Part shown: in pieces, positions 15,903 through 24,845 of the stretch
How the letters are laid out: each line of letters opens with the position of its first letter
How positions within the stretch are numbered: position 1 is the stretch's first letter
DNA from: Spirochaetaceae bacterium
GTDB taxonomy: Bacteria > Spirochaetota > Spirochaetia > Treponematales > Treponemataceae
Assembly (NCBI GenBank): GCA_017936665.1
Contig: JAGBFB010000018.1
Location: 148,920-212,919 of the forward strand
Direction: 5' to 3'
Length of the DNA: 64,000 bases
The notes under the pieces: generated by a model
Seen by the model: the letters and a program-made list of their open reading frames with translations, nothing else
Database searches by the model: none
What the model was told of the DNA's origin: nothing
Made by a program: the position numbers and the translations under genes

Positions 15903-18779
15903 TTACGGAATGTGAATAATTTCTCTTGGTTTAGAACCATTTGCAGGACCAACAATTCCTCTTGCTTCCATGTCTTCCACAAGACGTGCTGCACGATTGT
16001 ATCCTATTTTTAGTCGTCGTTGAATATAAGAAGCAGAAGCTTTTCCTGCTTGAATTACGATTTCTAAGGCTTTGTTGTAAAGTGGATCTTCTCCATCGCC
16101 AAAAAGATTTGGGCCAACATCCACATCGTCATCATCTTCAACAAAGATTTCATCATCAATATATTCTGGCTCACCATATTGTTTTACATAATCAACAACA
16201 TTTTCAACTTCGCTATCGGAAACAAAAGTTCCTTGAATACGCACTGGGAACGGAACAGTTGCAGAGGCATAAAGCATATCTCCACGACCAAGCAATTTTT
16301 CAGCTCCAACTTGGTCAATAATAATTCGGCTATCCATTTTTGAAGCAACCATAAAGGCAATTCTTGTAGGAATATTTGCTTTAATCAATCCTGTAATAAC
16401 ATCAATTGAAGGCCGCTGAGTTGCAAGTACAAGGTGAATTCCAACTGCACGGCTCATGGCTGCTAAACGGGCAACAACTGATTCAAGTTCTTTTCCTGTG
16501 GTTGCCATCAAATCAGCAAATTCATCAATTACAACAACGATGTATGGAAGTTTTTCTGTAGCAATATTTCTTTCCACAATTCTATGATTATAACTTGTTA
16601 TATCACGAACTCCCATTCCATCTAAAAGAGCATATCGTCTTTCCATTTCACACAAACAGTATTGAAGTGCTTGGAATGCTTTTTTAGGTTCTGTAATAAC
16701 AGGTGTTAAAAGATGTGGAATATCATTGTAAAGTTTTAATTCTACAACTTTTGGGTCAATAAGAATGAGTTTTACTTCATTTGGTGACCTCTTATACAAA
16801 ATTGAAAGAATCATTGAGTTTACACACACAGATTTTCCTGAACCTGTAGAACCTGCAATCAAAAGGTGAGGAGTTTTTGCTAAATCTAATAATTGTGCTT
16901 CGCCAGTAATATCTTTTCCTAAAACAACTGGAATTGCCATTTTTTTGTATGCAGCAGTTTCAGTTTCGATAAGTTCCTTAAAACTTACGATTGCTCGTTC
17001 CTTATTTGGAACTTCAATACCAACAGCACTTTTTCCTGGAATTGGGGCAACAATACGAACACTAGAAGCAGCAAGTCGTAAAGCAATATTGTCTTGTAAC
17101 GCAACAATTTTATTAAGTTTTACACCTGGTGCAGGTAAAATTTCAAACATTGTAATAACAGGACCTTTTCTAATTCCTGTAACTTCTGCTTCAATTTTAA
17201 ATTCACTTAAAGTTTCTTTTAAAACAGCAGCCGCTTTTTGAGTATCAGAATCAATAATCCAATATTCGCCATCTGGATAAGAAGTTAATAATCCTTCTGA
17301 AGGAACTCTGTAAGGTGTATTTCTCTGTCTTTTTGGAACAGATTGAACAACAGGAGCTTGAACTTTAGTTTCAATATCTTGTTGTACTATATCGTCATCT
17401 TCTTCATCTTGTTCTTCATCATATTCATCGCCTTCAACTTCTTCAAAATCAACTTCGTCAAAATCATTTTCTTCTGATTCATTTTCTTCAAATTGATTTT
17501 CTTGAACAGATTCTTCTTCAATTAAGAAATCAGAATGAGCACTTTGAAATAAAGGATCTTTTGGAAGTAATGAATTTTCTTCTGAAGTTTCAAAAAAGTT
17601 ATCTTCAATATTTTCATCAAAGTTAAAATTTTCTTCTTCAATAACTTCATCATCTTCATCAGAGTTTTCTGGTTCTTCATCTGATTCTAATTCTTCACCA
17701 AGTTGAATATTCATCAGAGGAACTGTCGCATTCATTCTTTCTTCTTCTGACATAAATTCACTAGAAACTTCAGGTTCTAAATTATAATCATACTTGATAA
17801 TATCTTCATCTTCTTGAGATTCATCATTTATTTCTGGCTCATCAATTTTTTCATCAAAATCTACTTCACTTTCTGTATCATTTTCGCCAAAAGGGTCAGA
17901 TAAAAAGTTTTCTTCATCTTCGTTAGGTTGATATAAATCTTCCATAAGGTTTGAAGAACTTTCTTCTTGGACAACTTCTTCTGGTTCAGATTCTAAATTT
18001 TCTTCCGAGTTTTTAAAAGTAATTACTATTGGTTCTTCTTCAATCTCTTCTTTTTCATCAGTAGTAACTTCTTTTTGAACAACTTCAGAAACTTCTTCAA
18101 TAGTAACTTCTTCTTTTTCTACAGTAATTTCTGGCTCTATTTCTTGTAAAGTTTCTTCTTCAGTAATAACTTGTGAACTTTCTACTATTTCCTCTTCAAC
18201 TGTTTTTTCTTGAGTTTCATTGCAGGATTCTTCATCTGTAAAAACTTCTTTTTTAGGTTCTACTTCATTTACATAGGTTTTTTCTAAATCAGAAGGAGAA
18301 GTACTTATTGTAGAAATTTTTTCTTTTTTCTTTCCTGATTTTTTGATAGAAAGAATTGCATCATATGCAATATTTATAGCCAAATATTCAATGGCAATTA
18401 ACAAACCACAAATACAAATTGCAGCAGAAATTTTTAAAATAAACACAGGTTCTGTTGAACCAGGTAAAATTTTGTTACAAATTCTTTCTGTTGCAACAAC
18501 AGTGTAAAAAGGTAACAGTGAAGCTGCAAGAATTACGGCTTTCTTTTTAGAAAAATTAACCGAAAGCAAAAATATTGCAGATACAAACAAAAATATCGGA
18601 ACAAGAATTGCAGAATACCCGTAGGCAGAAAGAAGAACGTTTCCAATTTCAAAAAAGCCTAACAAGTTACTTGTAATTCCGTAATTTAAAAATTGAACCA
18701 TTATTGATATAGTAAAAAAGGCAGCTAAAAATAAAAGCACAATGCCGCCAAAAATTATAGATTTTTCAGATTGTTTCAT
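15903..18779 (-). CDS. ftsK: DNA translocase FtsK/SpoIIIE
   Basis: FtsK pumps DNA through the division septum so that the terminus region clears. The 958-residue protein has about four membrane helices in its first 150 residues, then an unusually acidic linker (about 165-475) dominated by Glu and Asp. The motor domain carries Walker A AGSTGSGKS (about 640-648), Walker B VVVIDEFADLM (about 750) and TQRPSIDVITGLIKANIPTR. A winged-helix gamma domain (about 885-955, YIQRRLKIGYNRAARL) reads KOPS-like polar sites. The order and size match FtsK. The start ATG at 18779 lacks a strong ribosome site and lies 24 bp after the stop of the outer-membrane-like gene on the same strand. Confidence 0.95.
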   Translation of the reverse strand: MKQSEKSIIFGGIVLLFLAAFFTISIMVQFLNYGITSNLLGFFEIGNVLLSAYGYSAILVPIFLFVSAIFLLSVNFSKKKAVILAASLLPFYTVVATERICNKILPGSTEPVFILKISAAICICGLLIAIEYLAINIAYDAILSIKKSGKKKEKISTISTSPSDLEKTYVNEVEPKKEVFTDEESCNETQEKTVEEEIVESSQVITEEETLQEIEPEITVEKEEVTIEEVSEVVQKEVTTDEKEEIEEEPIVITFKNSEENLESEPEEVVQEESSSNLMEDLYQPNEDEENFLSDPFGENDTESEVDFDEKIDEPEINDESQEDEDIIKYDYNLEPEVSSEFMSEEERMNATVPLMNIQLGEELESDEEPENSDEDDEVIEEENFNFDENIEDNFFETSEENSLLPKDPLFQSAHSDFLIEEESVQENQFEENESEENDFDEVDFEEVEGDEYDEEQDEEDDDIVQQDIETKVQAPVVQSVPKRQRNTPYRVPSEGLLTSYPDGEYWIIDSDTQKAAAVLKETLSEFKIEAEVTGIRKGPVITMFEILPAPGVKLNKIVALQDNIALRLAASSVRIVAPIPGKSAVGIEVPNKERAIVSFKELIETETAAYKKMAIPVVLGKDITGEAQLLDLAKTPHLLIAGSTGSGKSVCVNSMILSILYKRSPNEVKLILIDPKVVELKLYNDIPHLLTPVITEPKKAFQALQYCLCEMERRYALLDGMGVRDITSYNHRIVERNIATEKLPYIVVVIDEFADLMATTGKELESVVARLAAMSRAVGIHLVLATQRPSIDVITGLIKANIPTRIAFMVASKMDSRIIIDQVGAEKLLGRGDMLYASATVPFPVRIQGTFVSDSEVENVVDYVKQYGEPEYIDDEIFVEDDDDVDVGPNLFGDGEDPLYNKALEIVIQAGKASASYIQRRLKIGYNRAARLVEDMEARGIVGPANGSKPREIIHIP

Positions 18780-18803
18780 AATTTAAATATCGGAATATTT
18801 TTT

Positions 18804-19499
18804 TTATTTTTTTAGCATAAAAGATACAAAAGGTGTTATCGAAAAAACTCCATAATCAGAATAATCTTGAGGATAATAAGCTTGTGCAATTGAATAAAAG
18901 TCGTAACTTACTTTTGAACCAAAGCCAAAGCCCATATTATGTCGGTTTATTTTTGAATTTTTAAAATAAACTCTTCCACCAAGTTCCATTGCAACACCCA
19001 ATGTAAGATTTGTTAATTTATCATAATCTATATAGAAAAAACCAATTTTTGGACCTACAGAAATATCTGCTGCAAAGTTTTTAGAAAAATTAAACTGACA
19101 CGTTGCACCACAAATATTATCCATAATTAAAGCCCAAAATAGATTATCTTTGCGGTTAAGTTCTAACAATGTTCCATTCATATTAATTTTTGTAGAAAGC
19201 GGAAAATTCAAATTCAAACTATACCAAAAACCAAGTTGAAAATTAGTTTCATTTGTATACACTATAGAACCATCATCAGCATTTATTACAAAATCTGTTG
19301 AATCTTCACTTGATAAAGAAAAATGTCTATATGAAAAATCAAAACCAAAACCATTCATGTGAGAATCTGTTTTTGTATTTTTGTAAGTAGAATATTCATT
19401 AAAAATTATATAATTTGTTCCAATAGAATAAACACTTTCTGCAGTTAAAGAGAAAAAAAGTGAAAGTAAAATTATTTGAAACAAGACAAATTTTTTCAT
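18804..19499 (-). CDS. Probable outer-membrane beta-barrel protein
   Basis: This 231-residue protein starts with a signal peptide (MKKFVLFQIILLSLFFSLTA) and continues as alternating hydrophobic/polar strands with many aromatic residues, ending in a strand closed by Phe-Met-Leu-Lys-Lys. That pattern fits a small outer-membrane barrel as found in treponemes. No enzyme motif is present and I do not recognise a named family. GAGGA lies 6 bp before the ATG. It lies immediately upstream of ftsK in the same direction, so it may be the first gene of a two-gene transcript. The only cysteines are a CGATC pair near the middle. Confidence 0.7.
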   Translation of the reverse strand: MKKFVLFQIILLSLFFSLTAESVYSIGTNYIIFNEYSTYKNTKTDSHMNGFGFDFSYRHFSLSSEDSTDFVINADDGSIVYTNETNFQLGFWYSLNLNFPLSTKINMNGTLLELNRKDNLFWALIMDNICGATCQFNFSKNFAADISVGPKIGFFYIDYDKLTNLTLGVAMELGGRVYFKNSKINRHNMGFGFGSKVSYDFYSIAQAYYPQDYSDYGVFSITPFVSFMLKK

Positions 19500-19560
19500 A
19501 TTATCCTCACAAAAAACAATTTCAATCTAATTATATCACACTTTTTTAATACTGTGCATG

Positions 19561-19590
19561 TTGACAATGACAAAATCACTATTTTATAAT
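19561..19590 (+). promoter_or_regulatory. Sigma-70 promoter of pyrE, leaderless
   Basis: TTGACA (19561-19566) and TATAAT (19585-19590), both perfect consensus, are 18 bp apart. Only 7 bp separate the -10 box from the pyrE ATG at 19598, so transcription should begin at or within a base of the start codon. No Shine-Dalgarno could be included in the mRNA. Confidence 0.85.
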
Positions 19591-19597
19591 CAATTTT

Positions 19598-20293
19598 ATG
19601 CAAGATTATAAGAAAGAATTTATCGATTTTATGGTAGAAAGCCAAGTGCTAAAATTTGGAAGTTTTACACTTAAAAGTGGAAGACAATCACCTTTTTTTA
19701 TGAATGCAGGTGCGTATATTACTGGTAGCCAATTACAAAAATTAGGACAATACTACGCAAAAGCAATCTACGAAAACTATGGCGCAGATTTTGATGTGCT
19801 TTTTGGACCAGCTTACAAAGGAATTCCTTTAAGTGTAGCAACCGTTATTGCATTTAGCCAACTTTACGGCAAAGAAATTCGTTATTGTTCAAACAGAAAA
19901 GAAGCAAAAGACCACGGTGGAGATACAGGCCTTTTACTAGGAAGTACTATCAAAGAAGGTGACAAAATCGTTATTATTGAAGATGTTACAACTTCTGGAA
20001 AATCCATTGAAGAAACCTTCCCAATTATCAAAGCTCAATGCCCAAATCCAGACAAAATTGAAATCAAAGGATTGATGGTTTCTCTAAATCGCCAAGAACG
20101 AGGGAAAGGCGAAAAATCTGCCCTTGAAGAAATTACAGATTTATACGGATTCCCTGCTAATGCCATCGTTACAATGAGCGAAGTTGTAGAATATCTTTAC
20201 AACAAACCTACAGGAAAAGATGGAAAAATCATCATTGACGATAAAATAAAACAAGATATTGATAATTACTATAAAGAATACGGTGTAAAATAA
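19598..20293 (+). CDS. pyrE: Orotate phosphoribosyltransferase
   Basis: PyrE joins orotate to PRPP to make OMP, the fifth step of UMP synthesis. The 231-residue protein has the orotate loop LKSGRQSPFFMNAG (about 24-37), GPAYKGIPL (about 73-81) and the PRPP motif VIIEDVTTSGKSIEE (about 126-140), all intact. It is slightly longer than the roughly 210-residue average. The start is fixed by the consensus promoter ending 7 bp earlier; no in-frame ATG further downstream would keep the N-terminal helix. No attenuator or PyrR site is seen, and none would fit in a leaderless message. It stands alone, with 371 bp of non-coding DNA after it. Confidence 0.95.
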   Translation: MQDYKKEFIDFMVESQVLKFGSFTLKSGRQSPFFMNAGAYITGSQLQKLGQYYAKAIYENYGADFDVLFGPAYKGIPLSVATVIAFSQLYGKEIRYCSNRKEAKDHGGDTGLLLGSTIKEGDKIVIIEDVTTSGKSIEETFPIIKAQCPNPDKIEIKGLMVSLNRQERGKGEKSALEEITDLYGFPANAIVTMSEVVEYLYNKPTGKDGKIIIDDKIKQDIDNYYKEYGVK

Positions 20294-20315
20294 AAGTCAG
20301 CAAAAAAATGCTAAA

Positions 20316-20618
20316 TTATCCACAAGTTATCCACACTTTATTTTTTTAGATTGTAGATAACTTGTGAAGATATTATTCCTTGTAATTTAAGGAATTATAT
20401 CTTCATAAAAAAAATACTGAAATTTCAAGAATAATAACAGTTTTCTTATATATCTAATTCCTTATAATATAAGCAATTATAAATCTTTAAAAATATTCTT
20501 TTTGTAGCAAAAAAAAGTAAATTATTTTTGTAAAAAATTAAAAAAAATTAAATTTTTTTAAACTGTGAAAAACCTTATAAATACTAGGTTTTTTGGACTT
20601 TTCCACAAGTTATTAACA
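20316..20618. promoter_or_regulatory. Cluster of DnaA boxes around an AT-rich stretch
   Basis: Two perfect DnaA boxes TTATCCACA lie at 20316-20324 and 20327-20335. An inverted TTATCTACA lies at 20352-20360, and two near-boxes follow at 20599-20607 (TTTTCCACA) and 20610-20618 (TTATTAACA). The roughly 240 bp between the groups is almost pure A/T, including long A and T runs. This is the composition of an unwinding element. It could be a DnaA-titrating or DnaA-regulated site, or an origin, although the setting argues against the chromosomal origin. Confidence 0.55.
20366..20404 (+). terminator. Inverted repeat after pyrE, weak terminator
   Basis: Arms 20366-20381 and 20389-20404 pair over 15 of 16 positions around a 7-base loop. 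The stem is AT-rich and is followed by an A run on the plus strand, so it is a poor classical terminator. It could instead end antisense transcription or be a protein site within the DnaA-box region. Confidence 0.4.
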
Positions 20619-20630
20619 TAAAATAACTAC

Positions 20631-20658
20631 TTGACATAATTTTTTTTAATTTTATCAT
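20631..20658 (+). promoter_or_regulatory. Promoter of the TPR gene, leaderless
   Basis: TTGACA (20631-20636) and TATCAT (20653-20658) are 16 bp apart. Six bases (20659-20664) separate the -10 box from the ATG at 20665, and there is no Shine-Dalgarno. The near DnaA boxes at 20599-20618 sit just upstream of the -35 box. Confidence 0.7.
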
Positions 20659-20664
20659 CAACTT

Positions 20665-21507
20665 ATGAAAAGAATTATTTTAGCGTTATTATTAGTAATT
20701 TTATCTAGTTTTAACTATGCACAATCAGCAGAAATTGAAGAAAAAGCAATAAATCATTTTAATGATTTTAGAATGGAATTAGAACAATTTTCAGAACCAA
20801 AACTTATTTTGGAAAAAATATCAAATTATGAACAAAATTTGTATTCACAAAAAGAATTTCAGGATTTTTCTTCTGAAACAAAACTAATTTTGGAAAATAT
20901 GATTTTTTTAGAAAAAGTTAAAAATCAAGTAAAACTAATAGAAGATGATAAAACTGCAAAAAAATCATTAAAAGAAAAATTTTCTTTACAAATCGATAAA
21001 ACAGCAAAAACGATATTAGATTTGCAAAATTCCAATAAAATTCCTAGCAAGTGGCTTTTTACAAATCAAGGAGATTTGATTTCTTTTTCATTACAGTTTG
21101 CAACATTAACACAAGCAATAAAAAGTGGCTTAGAAGTAAAAACCTACTACGAACAAGCAATAAATCAAGATGCAACTATGTCTTTTGCTTTAGTAAATCT
21201 TGGAATGTGGTATTATTATGTTCCTTCTATTGCAGGTGGTGACAAAGAAAAAACTTATCAATACTTAAAAAAAGCAGTAGATTCAGCAAAAACTTTAAGC
21301 GAAGAATATTTTTCAAAAATAATTTACTCTCAAATTCTATTTGAAAGAGAAAATTTTCAAGAAGCAAAGAAAGTTCTACAAGAAGCAAAAAAAATTTGTC
21401 CTAACAGTATTGCCATACAAACTATGGAAAAGTTGAATAATGCAGAAATCTCTTGGATAGAATATTCAACTAATCCAAAAAAATATGAAAAATTACTAAA
21501 AGACTAA
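20665..21507 (+). CDS. Exported TPR-like protein
   Basis: This 280-residue protein has a signal peptide (MKRIILALLLVILSSFNYAQSA) and an all-helical body. The C-terminal third has tetratricopeptide-like units, with phrases such as YYEQAINQDATMSFALVNLGMWYYY and FEREN-FQEAKKVLQEAKKICPNS. Such proteins act as periplasmic docking subunits; the resemblance to treponemal TPR proteins that partner transporters is only suggestive. It has no lipobox Cys. The mRNA appears leaderless. Its TAA overlaps the TAG of the convergent pyruvate kinase in a shared CTAA (21504-21507), leaving no space for a terminator. Confidence 0.8.
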   Translation: MKRIILALLLVILSSFNYAQSAEIEEKAINHFNDFRMELEQFSEPKLILEKISNYEQNLYSQKEFQDFSSETKLILENMIFLEKVKNQVKLIEDDKTAKKSLKEKFSLQIDKTAKTILDLQNSNKIPSKWLFTNQGDLISFSLQFATLTQAIKSGLEVKTYYEQAINQDATMSFALVNLGMWYYYVPSIAGGDKEKTYQYLKKAVDSAKTLSEEYFSKIIYSQILFERENFQEAKKVLQEAKKICPNSIAIQTMEKLNNAEISWIEYSTNPKKYEKLLKD

Positions 21508-23360
21508 ACTGTTCCTTCATAAACAATTTTTTCGCTACTATCGATGGTAACAGTTGAACCTGGTTCAAGTTTTTTCATTGCGTCTGTAACTTGAGAAATC
21601 CAAATTAAGTTTGGATTGATAAGAGAAAGAATTTCTTCATCCATTTCAGTTGGATTTTCAATAACCAAACCGTCAACAACACGCAAAATTGGAACAAATG
21701 CCATATCAAGATTTCTTGTAACCAAAATTTCGGCACTTTCTTTTTTAAGAGCTTTTACTGCATCTTGTGCATCTTCAGCCCTAATTACACGACCAGTAAC
21801 TTTTGTAGAAGTTTCTCCCTCTTTTGAAGTGATTACACCTCCACTTCGTTGACCACGAGCCAAAACAGTTCCAACTAACAAAACTCTTATTGTGTTTATC
21901 ATCATTGGACTAAAAATTGGCATACCACAAACCATAACAATTCTGTCAGATTTAGAAACAACCTTTGCCTCTAACCCAATTTTCAAGGCGTTTTGAATCA
22001 TTTCTTCTGAATCTTCAGCAATTTTCACAAGCAAAGGATAAACGCCCCAATTCAATAAAAGTTGACGATATACTGTTTCATTTGGAGTAGCAGCGATTAC
22101 CATTTGTTCAGGTCTAAAACGGCTTATTAAACGAGGTGTATTTCCACTAATCGTTGGAACAAGTAAAGATGTTGCTTGAATATCTGTTGCAGTTGCATAA
22201 GCAGCATGAGCCATAACACTTCCAATATCAGAAGGATTAGAACCTGTCCAGTTTGCAGAATTTTGGTTAAAGTTTCTCATTTTTTCTTTATAAGTTTCAG
22301 AACCTTCAACTGTTCGGGCAATTTTATCCATTGTTTTTACAGATTCCACAGGATAAGCTCCGTTTGCAGTTTCACCAGAAAGCATAACTGCGTCAGTTCC
22401 GTCAAAAATTGCGTTGGCAACATCAGTAAGTTCTGCACGAGTAGGACGAGGATTTGTAATCATTGAATCTAACATTTGAGTTGCAGTAATTACAGGTTTT
22501 CCAGCCCGATTACAAGCTTGAATTATTTTTTTCTGTGCAAGAGGAATTCTTTCTGTTGCAAGCTGAACACCTAAATCACCTCTAGCAACCATAACGCCAG
22601 AAGCAACTTCGATAATATCTTCTATATCATCAAGCCCTTCTTCATTTTCAATTTTTGCAATAACTCTAACCTTTGAATTAAAGGGTTCAATAAATCGTAA
22701 AATTGAAACCACATCAGAAGCAGAACTAATAAAACTTGCTGCAATAAAATCCACACCGATTTTTATACCAAACTCAATATCTTTTTTATCTTGCTCACTT
22801 AAAACTGGAATATCTGGATGTATTCCGATAACATTTACATTTTTTTTACTTCCGATAGAACCACTGTTCAATGCTTTACAAGTTATAGTTGAGGTTTTAT
22901 CTGTTTCTAAAACTAACATTTCAATTAAGCCATCGGCAATTAGAATTTTACAATCTTTTTCAATTTCTTCAGGAAGTTTTTTCCAACTCAAAGATATTTT
23001 TCCAGGAGTTACTAAAGTTTCACCATCATAGACAGGTTCAACGCATGAACAATCATCATTTGTCATTAAAAAAATATCACCTGAATTGATTTTTATTTTT
23101 CCACCATTTTTTCCGTCATCAACAACTGTTCCTGTTCTAATTTCAGGTCCTTTTGTATCAAGCAAAATTGCACAAGGAATTTTTGTAATTCTACTAGCTT
23201 CTCGAACTGTTTCTATATTTTTTTTATGATATTCATGTGTTCCATGAGAAAAATTAAATCTTGCAACATTCATTCCAGAACGAAGCAAATCACAAACAAC
23301 TTCTAAATTTTCTGTTGTCGGTCCCATAGAACAGACAATCTTTGTTTTTCTTCCCTTCAT
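21504..23360 (-). CDS. pyk: Pyruvate kinase with degenerate C-terminal extra domain
   Basis: Pyruvate kinase makes pyruvate and ATP from phosphoenolpyruvate and ADP, feeding the PFOR encoded downstream in this window. Diagnostic stretches are present: KIVCSMGPTT, ARFNFSHGTHEYH, VIAKIENEEGLDDI with the catalytic Lys, MVARGDLGVQ and TATQMLDSM. The protein has 618 residues against a usual 470-480. The surplus (about 505-618) matches the swivelling PEP-utiliser-like extra domain of Bacillus-type kinases (ending in GSTVTIDSSEKIVYEG), but the TSH segment that normally follows 'VTEEGG' is replaced by NPTEMDEEI, so no phosphohistidine is possible. A TTGTTA-N17-TATAAT promoter ends 6 bp before the ATG. 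Confidence 0.95.
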   Translation of the reverse strand: MKGRKTKIVCSMGPTTENLEVVCDLLRSGMNVARFNFSHGTHEYHKKNIETVREASRITKIPCAILLDTKGPEIRTGTVVDDGKNGGKIKINSGDIFLMTNDDCSCVEPVYDGETLVTPGKISLSWKKLPEEIEKDCKILIADGLIEMLVLETDKTSTITCKALNSGSIGSKKNVNVIGIHPDIPVLSEQDKKDIEFGIKIGVDFIAASFISSASDVVSILRFIEPFNSKVRVIAKIENEEGLDDIEDIIEVASGVMVARGDLGVQLATERIPLAQKKIIQACNRAGKPVITATQMLDSMITNPRPTRAELTDVANAIFDGTDAVMLSGETANGAYPVESVKTMDKIARTVEGSETYKEKMRNFNQNSANWTGSNPSDIGSVMAHAAYATATDIQATSLLVPTISGNTPRLISRFRPEQMVIAATPNETVYRQLLLNWGVYPLLVKIAEDSEEMIQNALKIGLEAKVVSKSDRIVMVCGMPIFSPMMINTIRVLLVGTVLARGQRSGGVITSKEGETSTKVTGRVIRAEDAQDAVKALKKESAEILVTRNLDMAFVPILRVVDGLVIENPTEMDEEILSLINPNLIWISQVTDAMKKLEPGSTVTIDSSEKIVYEGTV

Positions 23361-23366
23361 ATTTTT

Positions 23367-23395
23367 ATTATATACTATTTATTCTTTACTAACAA
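23367..23395 (-). promoter_or_regulatory. Promoter of pyk, leaderless
   Basis: On the minus strand TTGTTA (23390-23395) and TATAAT (23367-23372) are exactly 17 bp apart. Six bases remain before the pyk ATG (23360). No Shine-Dalgarno is possible in that space. Confidence 0.8.
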
Positions 23396-23413
23396 TAAGA
23401 AAAAGGATATAAC
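23385..23413 (+). promoter_or_regulatory. Candidate promoter of the second MATE gene, back to back with the pyk promoter
   Basis: TTTACT (23385-23390) and TATAAC (23408-23413) are 17 bp apart and the -10 box ends 6 bp before the ATG at 23420. The -35 box touches that of the divergent pyk promoter at 23390. An AAGGA at 23403-23407 lies 12 bp from the ATG, too far to be a normal ribosome site and upstream of the predicted transcript. Confidence 0.5.
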
Positions 23414-23419
23414 GTAATT

Positions 23420-24790
23420 ATGGAAAACAATTCAATCAGAAATTATGAAGCAAGAAAAATATCTCTTTTTAAATTAGCTTGGCCAATTTTTATTCAAATG
23501 ATTTTATCAATGACTTTAGGTTATATCGATACAATCATGATAAGTCATTATTCGGAAACAGCCGTAGGTGCAATCGGAAATGCAAATCAAATTATGGGAT
23601 TTTTACGACTTGCTTTTTCTATAATTACAAGTGCAACAGGAGTAATTGTTGCTCAATATATCGGTGCAAAACAAACTGAAAAAATGAATCAAATTTACAC
23701 GGTTTCTGTTTTGTTTAACTTAGTTTTAAGTGTAGCAGTTTGTTTTATAATTACAACTTTTAGTAGACCACTTTTAACAGCAATTCAAATTCCTTCAATA
23801 ATGATGGAAGATGCAAATGCTTACATGAAAATTGTAGGATTTTTCCTTTTTACAGATGCAATCGTAATGATTTTTTCACAAGTATTTAATTGTCACGGAA
23901 AAACAAGTGTAGGAATGTTCATCTTTTTTGGAATGAATGTTATGAATATCATCGGAAATTACACTTTCCTTTATGGACCACTTTCTCATCTTAATCTTGG
24001 AGTAAAAGGAGTTGCAATTTCTACATCTGTAAGTAGTTCTTTAGGAATGATTATTTCATATATTCTATTTAGAAAAATTATTAAAGGAAAACTATCTTTT
24101 AAACTTTTAAAACCTTTCCCAAAAGATTTACTATTAAAATTGATAAAACTTGGAATTCCAACTGCTGGCGAAAATATTTCATATAACATAGCTCAAATTA
24201 TTATTACCGCTTTTGTAAACACAATGGGACCAGAAGCAATTAACGCAAAAATCTTTTGTAATATGCTAACTTTATTTTCATTGATTTATTCAAATGCAAT
24301 GGCAGGTGCAACATCAATTATAGTGGGACAAAGTGTTGGTGCAAACGATTACGATTATGCATATAAACGAGTTTTAAAAAGTTTAAATAGTGCAATGGCA
24401 ATTTCTATCATTGTTTCAATTGCAAACTTCTTACTTTCAAGATGGACTCTAGGACTTTTTACAGAAAACTCTACGATTATCGAAATTGGTAGAAAAGTAA
24501 TGTTTGTTGCAATTTTCTTAGAAATAGGAAGATGTATAAACTTAATTGTTATCCGAAGTATGCGTTCTGCAGGGGACGTAGTTTTTCCAACAGTTTTAGG
24601 AATTGGTTCTATGTGGGGAATTTCTGTAGTTTTCACTTGGATTTTAGGAATTTTCTTTCACCTTGGAATTGTGGGAGCTTGGATTGCAATGGCAGCTGAT
24701 GAAATTTTTAGAGGCATTGTAGTTTTTATCCGTTGGATTGTGGGCTCATGGCGAGGAAAATCCGTAGTAGAAAAGAATACAGAAAATTAA
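23420..24790 (+). CDS. MATE family efflux transporter (second copy)
   Basis: This 456-residue integral membrane protein has about twelve helices and the MATE signature near the N-terminus (LAWPIFIQMILSMTLGYIDTIMISHYSETAVGAIGNANQI). The second half repeats it in diverged form (LGIPTAGENISYNIAQIIITAFVNTMGPEAIN). It is clearly distinct from the MATE gene at 4675-6000 and nearer to the clade often annotated as DinF/NorM-like in clostridia and spirochaetes. The substrate is unknown. It is divergent from pyk and followed by 55 bp before the next lipoprotein gene. The C-terminal RGKSVVEKNTEN tail is hydrophilic. Confidence 0.9.
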   Translation: MENNSIRNYEARKISLFKLAWPIFIQMILSMTLGYIDTIMISHYSETAVGAIGNANQIMGFLRLAFSIITSATGVIVAQYIGAKQTEKMNQIYTVSVLFNLVLSVAVCFIITTFSRPLLTAIQIPSIMMEDANAYMKIVGFFLFTDAIVMIFSQVFNCHGKTSVGMFIFFGMNVMNIIGNYTFLYGPLSHLNLGVKGVAISTSVSSSLGMIISYILFRKIIKGKLSFKLLKPFPKDLLLKLIKLGIPTAGENISYNIAQIIITAFVNTMGPEAINAKIFCNMLTLFSLIYSNAMAGATSIIVGQSVGANDYDYAYKRVLKSLNSAMAISIIVSIANFLLSRWTLGLFTENSTIIEIGRKVMFVAIFLEIGRCINLIVIRSMRSAGDVVFPTVLGIGSMWGISVVFTWILGIFFHLGIVGAWIAMAADEIFRGIVVFIRWIVGSWRGKSVVEKNTEN

Positions 24791-24845
24791 AAAATTTACC
24801 GATAATAAAACATAGATGTTTAAATTTTCCTTTGGAGGATTTTTT

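Noticed and set aside
20294..20664. Chromosomal origin of replication
   Set aside because: DnaA boxes and AT-richness fit, but dnaA, dnaN, gyrB or parAB are not adjacent. The rRNA, PFOR, pfk and purL genes to the right are on the minus strand, which would be head-on to a fork leaving this site. Kept only as a DnaA-box cluster.
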